From: Pseudorhodobacter sp. PARRP1
Lineage (GTDB): Bacteria > Pseudomonadota > Alphaproteobacteria > Rhodobacterales > Rhodobacteraceae
Assembly: GCA_002256245.1 (NCBI GenBank)
Contig: NKIU01000001.1
Coordinates: 858,232 to 922,231, forward strand
Length of the DNA: 64,000 nt
Reading direction: 5' to 3'
Below are positions 52,670 to 61,837 of this stretch, piece by piece. The position numbers were made by a program, and so were the translations under genes. Numbering within the stretch: the stretch's first letter is position 1; each line of letters opens with the position of its first letter. The notes below the pieces were generated by a model. The model made no database searches, was not told the DNA's origin, and saw only the letters and a list, made by a program, of their open reading frames with translations.

Positions 52670-52739
52670 CGCCGCCCCGGACTTGATCCGGGGCCTCGTT
52701 TCATCCGCCATGAGGCCCCGGATCAAGTCCGGGGCGGCG
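52670..52739. repeat. Palindromic REP-like element, full inverted pair, nested in copy C
   Basis: cgccgccccggacttgatccggggcctc (52670-52697) / gaggccccggatcaagtccggggcggcg (52712-52739). Confidence 0.92.
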
Positions 52740-52859
52740 AGGATTGCTGGGTTCAGGCACGGCGCCTAAAGGCTTGTTACAGGCGCGTCATTTTCCGACA
52801 TCTTCGCCGGAAGTTCTGCTGGCAACCGTGGCAACGTGCCCTCAAGGGGCCAAGGCACG

Positions 52860-52899
52860 GCGCTGCCCGGCGGCGCTAAAGCGCCTTGATTCCGGGCGG
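52860..52899 (+). repeat. Structured dispersed repeat, copy C right 40-mer
   Basis: GCGCTGCCCGGCGGCGCTAAAGCGCCTTGATTCCGGGCGG identical to copies A and B. Confidence 0.85.
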
Positions 52900-53123
52900 G
52901 GGGCTGTGCCTGAGGCGTTGGGGCGGCGTGCGTTGGGGCGCTGCGGACTATCAGTCGTTTGTGAATAGAAAACCACCGGGCAAAGGAAAATCCCGTCGGT
53001 AGTCCACATGCGCCACCCATAGGCCGTCTCCGATGCGGCAACCGATGAAGAGTCCCCCGCTTGCTTGCCACCAAGGCGAGGCGTTATCGTCACGCCAAAC
53101 ACCCCCACAAACGGAACCCGCAA

Positions 53124-53879
53124 ATGTCCCAAGCCGACAAAGCCCGCCGCTTCAAAGCCTTGCACATCCCCGGCAATCCGTTGGTGCTGTATAACATCTG
53201 GGATGCGGGCAGCGCCAAAACCGTGGCCAGTGCCGGCGCGCAGGCGCTGGCGACCGGCAGTTTGTCGGTCGCGGCGGCCCAAGGCTATGCGGATGGCGAG
53301 GCCATTCCGCTCGATTTCGCGCTTCAGATCATCGCCCGCATCACCGCCAGCACCGACCTGCCGGTCAGCGTCGATTTTGAAGGCGGCTATGCGACAGACC
53401 CCGCCGCTCTTGCCGCCAACATCACGCGCGTCATCGCGGCTGGCGGCATTGGCATCAACTTTGAAGATCAGATCGTCGGCGGCACCGGCCTGCATCCCAT
53501 TGCCCACCAAGTGCAGCGCATCAAGGCCATCCGCGCCGCCGCTGATGCCGCAGGCGTGCCGCTGTTCATCAACGCGCGCACCGATCTGTTCCTGAAAACC
53601 CAGACCAACCAAGCCGCCCTTGTGGCCGAAGCGCTGGCCCGCCAGACCGCCTATGCACAGGCCGGGGCCGATGGGTTCTTCATCCCCGGCCTTAGCGACG
53701 CGGCGCTGATCGCGCAGATCTGCCAAGCCTCAACCCTGCCCGTCAACGTGATGATGCTGGGCAGCCTGACCGCGCTGCCCACCGCCGCGCGTCTGGGGGC
53801 CGCCCGCGCCAGCTTTGGCCCCGGCCCCTACCGCGTGGCACAGGATGATCTGAAAGCGCGGGCAGAAAAGTTGTTCTGA
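53124..53879 (+). CDS. Isocitrate lyase/PEP mutase family protein
   Basis: PLVLYNIWDAGSAKTVASAGAQALATGS, VSVDFEGGYATDP, GINFEDQI, FINARTDLF. Confidence 0.92.
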   Translation: MSQADKARRFKALHIPGNPLVLYNIWDAGSAKTVASAGAQALATGSLSVAAAQGYADGEAIPLDFALQIIARITASTDLPVSVDFEGGYATDPAALAANITRVIAAGGIGINFEDQIVGGTGLHPIAHQVQRIKAIRAAADAAGVPLFINARTDLFLKTQTNQAALVAEALARQTAYAQAGADGFFIPGLSDAALIAQICQASTLPVNVMMLGSLTALPTAARLGAARASFGPGPYRVAQDDLKARAEKLF

Positions 53880-53895
53880 TCCCGGCGCACACATG

Positions 53896-53933
53896 AACAA
53901 GGGGTTAACGCCAAGCCTCAACCCCTTGTTTTT
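53896..53933 (+). terminator. Rho-independent terminator after the ICL/PEPM gene
   Basis: AACAAGGGGTT-N13-AACCCCTTGTT then TTT. Confidence 0.8.
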
Positions 53934-53948
53934 GAACGCCTTAAAAAT

Positions 53949-53964
53949 GGTCCCGCGTTGGGAC
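53949..53964 (-). terminator. Terminator of the MuiA-like gene
   Basis: - strand GTCCC-AACGC-GGGAC followed by CATTTTTAA; variant of the hairpins at 29829 and 61768. Confidence 0.6.
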
Positions 53965-53967
53965 TGC

Positions 53968-55590
53968 TTATTGCAACTCTTTGCCCTCGGGCCAGCGCAT
54001 CACATGGTCCAACTGCACCGATTTCTTCTCCCCCGGAGCCAGTTCAAACTCCCAAGCCAACACCCCACGCGCGCCGTCCACATCGACCACAGTCGGGGCC
54101 GGATCGGCGGTGTAGCTGATCTCCAACTCCTCCTGCTCCGAGTAAGGCACCTGATCCAGCAGCCGCACCGGCCAGCTTTCGCCCGTCAGGTTCTCCACCT
54201 GCAACACCGCTTTCTCCTCGATCTGGGTCGAGGTGGACAGGATGCCCCGATCCCCCTCGGCCCGCAGCGGCATGTCCCGCTTCAACCGCAAGCCTTCTAT
54301 CGCGCCAAAGGCAATCTCATCCTCGGCCCCCGGTGCCACCGCGTCGATCGAGGTCGCGCCCACCAACACCCCCTCGCGCAGCAGGAAGGCCTGACCGGGC
54401 AGTAAAATCTCGCCGCTGTCATTGGTGAACTTCGCCATCACGAAGGCGGTCTGATCAGAACGCGGCACCGCTTGGGCCGTGATCGTGGGCGTCAGAGTGA
54501 TCTCATCCAAAGCCAGCCGCAGGTTCTCCACCCCGCCTGCCACATCCACCTTGGCGGGGTAGTGATAAACCACCACATCGCCCTGAATCATCGGAGCGGC
54601 GACCACCTCTGCTTCCATCACCGGCTCGGCCATCGCGTCCATCTCACCTGCCGCCGACGCGGCACCCTTGGCCAGTGGCTGCGACACAGGTTCCGGGTCC
54701 ACCACGCGCCGCAACTGCGGCCACACCTGCGACGGTTCTGCCTGCGCCGAGGGCTGTGCGGTGGACAGGGTCAGGTCCACCCCCTGCCAATCCTCGCCAG
54801 AATACTGGCTGACCAAAGCCCCCCGCGCGATGGTCAGCTTGGGATCGTGCCGCGTCAGCATCATGTCATAGACCGGCTGCCAACTGGCATCGGCGATGAA
54901 ATGCGTCACCACCAGATGCGCAGGCCCCGCTGCATCTGCGGTTACCGCCACCGACAGCCCGGTGTAATCCGCAGCGCCCTGCGACAGCGCGTCTCGCGTG
55001 GCCTGCGCATCGGCCAGAACCTTCTGCGCATCCTCAACCGCCTTCTGCGCCGCGGGCAGATCGGCACTTGCCGCCAAAGCCGCCTGCCGCGCGGCCAGCA
55101 CCTCGGCCCCCACCATCGCGGCCAAGGCCTTCACGCCATCTACCGTCACCGCATCGCCCTCCGGCTTCACCCGGCGCAGAAAATCCGCCTGCGCCTCGGC
55201 GGCTTCGACCTTGGCGGTGATCGCATCGACCCCGGCTTGGGCGCTTCGCACGCCCGCCTCGGCAGCCTCAACCGCGGCCTTGGCTGCGACCACATCCGGG
55301 TCTGTGGAATCGTCGCGCGGCGGCAACCGATCAGTGCGCAAGGAAAACGCGCCCAGCACCACCCCCGTCGCGTTCAGGCGGATCAACTCGGCCTGCGTGT
55401 CGGCGGGCAGGTCGGTGATCAACACTTCGGTCGCGCCTGCGGGGGCGGCAAAATCCACCTCACGCGTGACCTGCGCGCCTTGGGGATAGACCGTGACCGC
55501 CGTGATATGGCTGCCGACCACGATCTGATCGGCCAACACAGGCCCCGCCGCCATGCCCAAAACCCAAGCCAGTCCGATGAAATACCGCAT
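53968..55590 (-). CDS. Mucoidy inhibitor MuiA-family / DUF4139 protein
   Basis: ITAVTVYPQGAQVTREVDFAAPAGATEVLITDLPAD, central coiled-coil, ADASWQPVYDMML, PGEKKSVQLDHVMRWPEGKELQ. Confidence 0.88.
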   Translation of the reverse strand: MRYFIGLAWVLGMAAGPVLADQIVVGSHITAVTVYPQGAQVTREVDFAAPAGATEVLITDLPADTQAELIRLNATGVVLGAFSLRTDRLPPRDDSTDPDVVAAKAAVEAAEAGVRSAQAGVDAITAKVEAAEAQADFLRRVKPEGDAVTVDGVKALAAMVGAEVLAARQAALAASADLPAAQKAVEDAQKVLADAQATRDALSQGAADYTGLSVAVTADAAGPAHLVVTHFIADASWQPVYDMMLTRHDPKLTIARGALVSQYSGEDWQGVDLTLSTAQPSAQAEPSQVWPQLRRVVDPEPVSQPLAKGAASAAGEMDAMAEPVMEAEVVAAPMIQGDVVVYHYPAKVDVAGGVENLRLALDEITLTPTITAQAVPRSDQTAFVMAKFTNDSGEILLPGQAFLLREGVLVGATSIDAVAPGAEDEIAFGAIEGLRLKRDMPLRAEGDRGILSTSTQIEEKAVLQVENLTGESWPVRLLDQVPYSEQEELEISYTADPAPTVVDVDGARGVLAWEFELAPGEKKSVQLDHVMRWPEGKELQ

Positions 55591-55739
55591 GAAAAACCTC
55601 CCTATTATGCGCCAAGGTTAGGGCCGCAGCCCCCGGTCAGGCAAGCCCAATCGCCCCCCCCATCGCCCCCCTTGTCGGCCATTCTGCGCCCTGCCATGCT
55701 CGCCCAAACTGAAAGGCCCGCCCCAACCGAAAGACCGCC

Positions 55740-57074
55740 ATGTCCCGCAAAGATGCCCTGACCGCCACCGCCGCCCTGCCGAAAGTCACCCACGGGCGCG
55801 GCAGCTACCTGTGGGACACGACCGACAAGCAGTATATCGACGGCTCGGGCGGCCCCGCCGTCTATTGCCTTGGCCACGCCCATCCCGAGGTGAACGCCGC
55901 CATCACCGCCCAACTGGGCCAGATCGCCCACGGCTACCGCTATAACTTCAGCACCGACGCGCTTGAGCAGTTGACCGAGATCATCCGCGGCCACACCGGC
56001 GGCACCCTGCGCGAGATGGTCTATGTCACCGGCGGATCAGAAGCCGTCGAAAGCTGCCTGAAAATCGCGCTGCAATACCAAACCGCCATCGGCCAGAAAT
56101 CGCGCCGCCGCTTTATCAGCCGCGAGCGTTCGTGGCACGGCAACACCCTCGGTGCGCTGGGGGTTTCCGGCTTTGCCGAGCGCACGGCGGCCTATGAGGG
56201 CGCGTTCATCCCCTCGATCAAACTCTCGCCCGCCAATGCCTACCGCCCCATCGCCGGGGCCACCCCCGAAACCGCCGGCGAGGCTTGCGCCGCCGAACTC
56301 GAAGCCGCCATCCTGAACCACGGGCCCGAGACCATCGCCGCCTTCATCTTTGAACCCGTGGTGGGGGCCGCAGGCGGCTGTGTCCCCGCCCCCGAAAACT
56401 ACGCCCGCCGCGTGCGCGAGATTTGCAGCAAATACGGCGTCTTGATGATCGCCGACGAGGTGATGTGTGGCGCAGGCCGCACCGGGCCGTGGCGCGCGCT
56501 GGAGCGTGACGGGGTAGAGCCTGACATCATGTCGGTCGCCAAGGGCCTTGCGGGCGGCTACATGCCGCTTGGGGCTGCGATCTGCACTACCGCCGTGTGG
56601 GAGGCCATCCGCGCCCGCGACGGCGCTTTCGGCACCGGCCACACCTTTACCGGCCACACCGCCGCCTGTGCCGCCGGGGTTGCGGTGCAAAACATCATCG
56701 CGCGCGAAGGTTTGCTGGCACGCGTCACCGCCAACGAGGCCCGCCTGAAAAGCTGGCTGGCCGAGGCGATGCACGATCTGGACGCCATCAGCGACATTCG
56801 CGGGCGCGGCCATTTCATCTGCGCCGAACTGGTGGCCGACCGCGACACCAAACAGCCCTTCGACGCCCAACGACAACTGGCGCTGAAAATCCGCGCGGCA
56901 GCGATGCACAACGGCCTGATCTGCTACCCGGTCAGTGGCAATGTTGATGGCACAAACGGCGATATCGTCATCCTCGCCCCGCCCTATAATGCGACCGATG
57001 ATGAGCTGACCGAAATCGTCGAGAAAACCGCAAATTCCATCCGCCAAGTGCTGATTTCTGAAGGTTTGGCATAA
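55740..57074 (+). CDS. Class III aminotransferase (PLP)
   Basis: YLWDTTDKQYIDGSGGPAVYCLGHAHPEV, MVYVTGGSEAVE, MIADEVMCGAGRTG, VAKGLAGGYMPLGA. Confidence 0.94.
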   Translation: MSRKDALTATAALPKVTHGRGSYLWDTTDKQYIDGSGGPAVYCLGHAHPEVNAAITAQLGQIAHGYRYNFSTDALEQLTEIIRGHTGGTLREMVYVTGGSEAVESCLKIALQYQTAIGQKSRRRFISRERSWHGNTLGALGVSGFAERTAAYEGAFIPSIKLSPANAYRPIAGATPETAGEACAAELEAAILNHGPETIAAFIFEPVVGAAGGCVPAPENYARRVREICSKYGVLMIADEVMCGAGRTGPWRALERDGVEPDIMSVAKGLAGGYMPLGAAICTTAVWEAIRARDGAFGTGHTFTGHTAACAAGVAVQNIIAREGLLARVTANEARLKSWLAEAMHDLDAISDIRGRGHFICAELVADRDTKQPFDAQRQLALKIRAAAMHNGLICYPVSGNVDGTNGDIVILAPPYNATDDELTEIVEKTANSIRQVLISEGLA

Positions 57075-57153
57075 TTTTGCCATCTCACGCAGGCTTGATG
57101 CGGCAAATTTGACGAATCGGTTAGCCTTCTGCTGACCAGAGGGAGAAGCCAAC

Positions 57154-57612
57154 ATGCCCCATATCTTTGCCTACGTTCTGATCGGCCTGTTTGGTCTGTT
57201 GTCGATGGCGCTTGACCCCGCCATGGCGGCGGGCAGCTCGGACGACAGCAGCGAGACCGAATCCGCCCCCACCTATGCCGAGGCCAAGGCCAAGATTGAC
57301 GCCGAAGATTACGCCTCAGCCTTGCCTTTGCTGGACAAGATCACCGCGGAAGAGCCGCAGAACGCCGATGCGTGGAATCTGCGCGGTTTCGCCAACCGCA
57401 AGCTGGGCAATATGGATGTGGCGGCGACCTCTTATACAGCGGCGCTCAAGATCAACCCCGGCCATCTGGGCGCGCTCGAGTATCAGGGCGAGATGTATCT
57501 GGAACTGGGTCAGACCGATGCCGCAATGGCCAACCTGAAGAAGTTGCAGGGCCTGTGCGGCGATTGCGAAGAGGCCACCGATCTGGCCGAATCCATCGGG
57601 ATGAAGGGTTAA
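57154..57612 (+). CDS. Tetratricopeptide repeat protein (exported)
   Basis: Signal peptide-like N-terminus; TPR pattern NADAWNLRGFANRKLGNMDVAATSYTAALKINPGHLGALEYQGEMYLELGQTDAAMANL. Confidence 0.85.
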   Translation: MPHIFAYVLIGLFGLLSMALDPAMAAGSSDDSSETESAPTYAEAKAKIDAEDYASALPLLDKITAEEPQNADAWNLRGFANRKLGNMDVAATSYTAALKINPGHLGALEYQGEMYLELGQTDAAMANLKKLQGLCGDCEEATDLAESIGMKG

Positions 57613-57709
57613 CGGCGGTTAACTCTGAGTAGGGCGGATTTTACAGATTTTGCGTTTTTCCACAACATATTGTGGAAGATGGCCGAAATTCCTGCACAAA
57701 ACCACAAGT

Positions 57710-57733
57710 CTGTCCCCGCGGGGACAGATTTTT
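57710..57733 (+). terminator. Palindromic hairpin with T-run after the TPR gene
   Basis: CTGTCCCCGCGGGGACAG followed by ATTTTTG; a second hairpin TTCCACAA-CATA-TTGTGGAA lies at 57658-57677. Confidence 0.55.
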
Positions 57734-57855
57734 GCTGGCTTTTGGTGGCTTGGTAAGGCCGCGATACACGCAGGGCCAAGCTTCGGAAACGCTTTGTTCA
57801 GACATCGGCTTTAGTCCTGATGCCACGCCAGAACGGCGCGTATGAAGGAGTGTTG

Positions 57856-59091
57856 ATGCAGCTTTCTGCCCCTGAAATCCTTGTTGCCCCCACCCCGTGG
57901 CCTGTCGCTGCCCAGCCCTGTATCGGCTATGGCGCAATCGTCCGGCAGGCCTATGCGGGTGCCGATCTTTCCGGCCTTAGCCGTGATCTTGTCGCCCGCG
58001 TGCAGGCCCCGGCGGTTGATGTCGGCGCGCTGATGGATCTTGCCACCCTGCTGATGCTGCAAGGCGGCGATCTGGCCGCGGAAGGCGCGCTGATGCAGCG
58101 CCACGCCCTTGCGATGCAGAAAAGCTATGTGATCAGCCACGGCTCTGGCTTGGGCCTGCGGATTCTGGCCTTTGTGACGGCGGGCGATTTCATGGCCAAC
58201 ACGCCGCTGGATTTCCTGCTGCACGGCTCGGATGCGGTGCTGATCCTGCATTTCGTGGATTGTGAAACCCAAAGCCTTGCCAACCTGCCCGCGCATGATG
58301 TGGCCTTCATGGCCATCGGCGAATCTCCGGCAACGGCGGCGCTGCTCGATCATATGCACCGCCTGTTGCAAGGCTTCGCCACCCCGATCTGCAACAACGC
58401 GCCGCAGATCATCGCCGCGCTGTCGCGCGAAGCGGTGGCGCAGCGTCTGGCCGACGCACCCGGACTGTGCGTGCCCGCCACCCAAACCCTGCCGCGCGCA
58501 GATCTGGTGGCCGCGCTGATGACGGCCCCGGTTGCCGCCCCTTACATCCTGCGCCCCATCGGCACCCACGCAGGGATCGGCATGGCGCTGATCGCCAGCA
58601 GCGCCGATCTGGCTGCATGGCTGCGCAACCACGCCGCCACCCAAGCCTATGCCGCGCCCTTCATCGACTATCGCGGCAGCAACGGCCTTTACGCCAAACA
58701 GCGCATCGTGCTGATCAAGGGCAAGCCCTACCCCAGCCATATGGCGCTTTCCCCGCATTGGATGGTGCATTATCTGAACGCCGATATGGCCAACCACGCC
58801 ACCCGCCGCGCGGCCGAGGCCGCATGGATGGCCGATTTCCACCACGACTTCGCCCACCGCCATGTGCAGGCCTTCGCCAGTCTGTATGACCGCATCGGCC
58901 TTGATTACTTCGGCATCGACTGCGCCGAGATGCCCGATGGCCGCCTTCTGGTGTTCGAAGTGGATGTGGCGATGATCGTGCACGACATGGACCCGGCAGA
59001 GGTGTTCCCCTACAAACACCCCGCCATGCGGCAGTTGTTCACAGCCTTTCTGACAGCGCTGGAAGATACCGCTAAAAACTTGGCGGGCTGA
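57856..59091 (+). CDS. ATP-grasp-like protein of unknown function
   Basis: YILRPIGTHAGIGM..., YAKQRIVLIKGKPYPSHMALSPHWMVHYLNADM, DYFGIDCAEMPDGRLLVFEVD, resembling ATP-grasp C-terminal motifs; N-terminus unassigned. Confidence 0.6.
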   Translation: MQLSAPEILVAPTPWPVAAQPCIGYGAIVRQAYAGADLSGLSRDLVARVQAPAVDVGALMDLATLLMLQGGDLAAEGALMQRHALAMQKSYVISHGSGLGLRILAFVTAGDFMANTPLDFLLHGSDAVLILHFVDCETQSLANLPAHDVAFMAIGESPATAALLDHMHRLLQGFATPICNNAPQIIAALSREAVAQRLADAPGLCVPATQTLPRADLVAALMTAPVAAPYILRPIGTHAGIGMALIASSADLAAWLRNHAATQAYAAPFIDYRGSNGLYAKQRIVLIKGKPYPSHMALSPHWMVHYLNADMANHATRRAAEAAWMADFHHDFAHRHVQAFASLYDRIGLDYFGIDCAEMPDGRLLVFEVDVAMIVHDMDPAEVFPYKHPAMRQLFTAFLTALEDTAKNLAG

Positions 59092-59644
59092 TCGCCCACA
59101 ACACAATCGCCTCGCCCGGCCCCGGATTGCGATAGCGATGCGGCTCGGACGAGGCATAGCTGCAGGTATCCCCGGCGTGCAGCAGAAAATGCCGCGCGCC
59201 GATCCACATCTCCAACTGGCCTTGCAGCACAAAGCCCACCTCATCACCCTCGTGGCTGTAAGATTGCGCGCTTTCGCTGCCCGCAGGCATCCGGGTGTAG
59301 ATCATCTCGACCTGCAAGCTTAGCTTGGGCGTCAGCAATTCGTCAACGATCCCGCCCGCATAGCGCAGGCTAAGGCGGTTATCGCGCCGGATCACATAGC
59401 CGCGCTCGTCCTCTGGCACCGGCGCGTCGCCTGCGAAAAACCACTGAACCGTCACGCCCAAGCCCTTGGCGATGCTTACCAATGCCGGGATAGAGGGCGA
59501 GGCCAGGTTACGCTCCAACTGGCTGATATAGCCAATCGACAACCCCGCCGCTTCAGCCAGTTGCGCCAAGGTCAGGCCACGCCGCTTGCGCAGCCCGCGC
59601 ATCCGTTCACCCAAAAAGCCAGCGGTATCATGCGTGTCAGTCAT
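59072..59644 (-). CDS. XRE family transcriptional regulator with cupin domain
   Basis: MRGLRKRRGLTLAQLAEAAGLSIGYISQLERNLASPSIPALVSIAKGLGVTVQWFF; C-terminal cupin SYSHEGDEVGFVLQGQLEMWIGARHFLLHAGDTCSYASSEPHRYRNPG. Confidence 0.93.
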   Translation of the reverse strand: MTDTHDTAGFLGERMRGLRKRRGLTLAQLAEAAGLSIGYISQLERNLASPSIPALVSIAKGLGVTVQWFFAGDAPVPEDERGYVIRRDNRLSLRYAGGIVDELLTPKLSLQVEMIYTRMPAGSESAQSYSHEGDEVGFVLQGQLEMWIGARHFLLHAGDTCSYASSEPHRYRNPGPGEAIVLWAISPPSF

Positions 59645-59760
59645 CAGCAGACCATGCCGCGCCTGCAAAATATGCGCAACAAATTTTGCCCATAGTAAAA
59701 ATATCTTCCGTTTTTTTACTGAACTGCTATCTAAGGCCAGCAACCCATAGGCCGCATCCC

Positions 59761-61707
59761 ATGTTTCCGCACCTGTTCACCCCGCTGACTTTGCGCCGCA
59801 CGCACGTCAAAAACCGCATCCTCTCTACGGGGCACGACACCACCATGCCCACCGATGGCACGGTAAATCCGGCGCTGATCGCCTATCATCGGGCGCGGGC
59901 TAAGGGCGGGGTGGGGCTGATCATCACGCAGGTGGCGGGGGTGCATGAGACGGCGCGTTATACCTCGCATCTGCTGATGGCGACGACCGATGCGTGTATT
60001 CCGGGCTATACGGAATTGGCCAAGGCGGTTCATGCGGAAGGGGCGGTGATCCTCAGCCAGTTGTTCCATCCGGGGCGCGAGATCATGGAAAGCCCGGATG
60101 GGTTGCTGGCGGTGGCCTATGCGCCCTCGGCTGTGCCGAATGAGCGGTTTCATGTGATGCCGCGCGCGCTTTCGGTGGCGATGATCGAGGATATCATTGC
60201 GGGCTATGCCTCGGCTGCGCGCCGCTTGCATCAGGCGGGGTTTGATGGGGTCGAGGTTGTGGCCTCGCACGGGTATCTGCCGGCGCAGTTTCTGAATCCG
60301 CGGGTCAACCTGCGGAACGATGATTTTGGCGGCAATGATGCAAAGCGGCTGCATTTTCTGACCCGTGTTCTGGAGGCTGTGCGTGCGGTGACGGACGACG
60401 ATTTCATCATCGGGTTGCGGATTTCGGCGGGTGAGCGGGATGAGGAAGGGTTGACGATTCCCGAGGCTTTGGCGGCTTGCAAGGCGCTGGAATCGGGGTT
60501 GGATTTTGTGAATGTCACCACTGGCACGTCGGCCAGTCTGGGCGGTGCGGTGCATATTGCGGCTCCGATGGCGTTTGCGGCGGGGTATTTTGCCAAGGAT
60601 GCGGGGGCGTTCCGCAAGGCGTTGAAAATCCCGGTTTTTGTGGCAGGGCGGATCAATCAGCCGCAGGAGGCTGAGGCCATTCTGGCGGCGGGCCATGCCG
60701 ATATGTGCGGCATGACGCGGGCGCTGATTTGCGACCCCGCGATGCCCGCCAAGGCCGCAGCGGGCGCGGTGGAGGATATTCGCGCCTGCATTGCCTGCAA
60801 TCAGGCCTGCATCGGGCATTTTCATCGCGGGTTGCCGATTTCGTGCATTCAGCATCCTGAAACGGGGCGCGAGTTGACCTTTGGTAGCCTGCCCCCTGCC
60901 CCAAAGCGCAAGAAGGTCATGGTGGTGGGCGGTGGTCCGGCTGGGATGAAGGCGGCGATTACGGCGGCGAAGCGCGGGCATGAGGTGACGCTGTATGAGG
61001 CCGCAAGCCAGTTGGGCGGGCAGGCGTTGCTGGCGCAACTGCTGCCGAAGCGGGCCGAGTTTGGCGGAATTGTCACCAACCTTTCGCGCGAGATGGAGCG
61101 CGCGCAGGTGCAGGTGCGGCGGGGGGTGACGGTGACGGCGGCTTTGGTGCAGGCCGAGGCGCCGGATGCGGTGATCCTTGCCACCGGCGCGCGGCCGCAT
61201 GTGCCGGATTTGCCGACCGATGGGCAGATGCAGATTGTCACCGCATGGCAGGTGCTGCGGCGCGAGGTGAAACTGGGGGCAAAGGTGGTGGTTGCGGATT
61301 GGCGCTGCGACTGGATCGGACCGGGGATTGCCGAGATGGCGGTGCGCGATGGCGCGACGGTGACTTTGGCGGTGAACGGGTTGCATCCGGGGGAAAGCCT
61401 GCCGCTGTATGTGCGCGACACGATGGCCGCCGACCTGCACCGTTTGCAGATCGCCGTGCGGCCCTATGCCCGGCTGTTCGGCACCGCCGAGGATACGGTC
61501 TATTTGCAACACACCCCGAGCGGTGAGGCGATGGAAATTGCAGGCGTCGATACGCTGGTTCTAAGCCTTGGACATATCCCGGTGGATGGGTTGGCCGCCG
61601 AGTTGGAGGCTTTGGGGATTGCGGTGACGCAAATCGGCGATTGCCTTGCGCCACGCACCGCCGAGGAAGCCGTTTATGACGGGCTGAAAGCAGGCGTTGC
61701 GGCTTGA
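59761..61707 (+). CDS. OYE-type NADH:flavin oxidoreductase / FAD-dependent oxidoreductase (2,4-dienoyl-CoA reductase/TMADH-like)
   Basis: N-terminal TIM barrel (LFTPLTLRRTHVKNRILSTGHDT..., HGYLPAQFLNPRVNLRNDDFGG), Fe-S CIACNQACIGHF, C-terminal VMVVGGGPAGMKAAITAAKRGHEVTLYE. Confidence 0.92.
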   Translation: MFPHLFTPLTLRRTHVKNRILSTGHDTTMPTDGTVNPALIAYHRARAKGGVGLIITQVAGVHETARYTSHLLMATTDACIPGYTELAKAVHAEGAVILSQLFHPGREIMESPDGLLAVAYAPSAVPNERFHVMPRALSVAMIEDIIAGYASAARRLHQAGFDGVEVVASHGYLPAQFLNPRVNLRNDDFGGNDAKRLHFLTRVLEAVRAVTDDDFIIGLRISAGERDEEGLTIPEALAACKALESGLDFVNVTTGTSASLGGAVHIAAPMAFAAGYFAKDAGAFRKALKIPVFVAGRINQPQEAEAILAAGHADMCGMTRALICDPAMPAKAAAGAVEDIRACIACNQACIGHFHRGLPISCIQHPETGRELTFGSLPPAPKRKKVMVVGGGPAGMKAAITAAKRGHEVTLYEAASQLGGQALLAQLLPKRAEFGGIVTNLSREMERAQVQVRRGVTVTAALVQAEAPDAVILATGARPHVPDLPTDGQMQIVTAWQVLRREVKLGAKVVVADWRCDWIGPGIAEMAVRDGATVTLAVNGLHPGESLPLYVRDTMAADLHRLQIAVRPYARLFGTAEDTVYLQHTPSGEAMEIAGVDTLVLSLGHIPVDGLAAELEALGIAVTQIGDCLAPRTAEEAVYDGLKAGVAA

Positions 61708-61767
61708 AATCGTTCAACCATCGTTAACCTTAACGAAAAGTTTCCGTGATTTGCCAATAAAAACAAT

Positions 61768-61816
61768 GGTCCCGAGTTGGGACCACAAAAAAGCCCCGCC
61801 AGATGGCAGGGCTTTT
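61768..61816 (-). terminator. Tandem terminator hairpins downstream of asd
   Basis: AAAAGCCC-C-GCC-AGAT-GGC-A-GGGCTTTT (61789-61816), then on the - strand GGTCCCAACTCGGGACC + ATTGTTTTTATT (61768-61784). Confidence 0.7.
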
Positions 61817-61837
61817 CCAACTCAAACTCTGGCCGGA

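Noticed and set aside
52664-52879. Short ORFs such as MPRRPGLDPGPRFIRHEAPDQVRGG
   Set aside because: These peptides (RPGLDPGP / EAPDQVRGG) are translations of the palindromic REP-like repeat, not genes
57710-57727. CTGTCCCCGCGGGGACAG as a restriction- or methylation-related site
   Set aside because: Followed by ATTTTT and located after a gene; a terminator is the simpler explanation
59731-61512. 593-aa - strand ORF opposite the OYE-type oxidoreductase
   Set aside because: Antisense artefact of high GC3; the + strand gene is unambiguous
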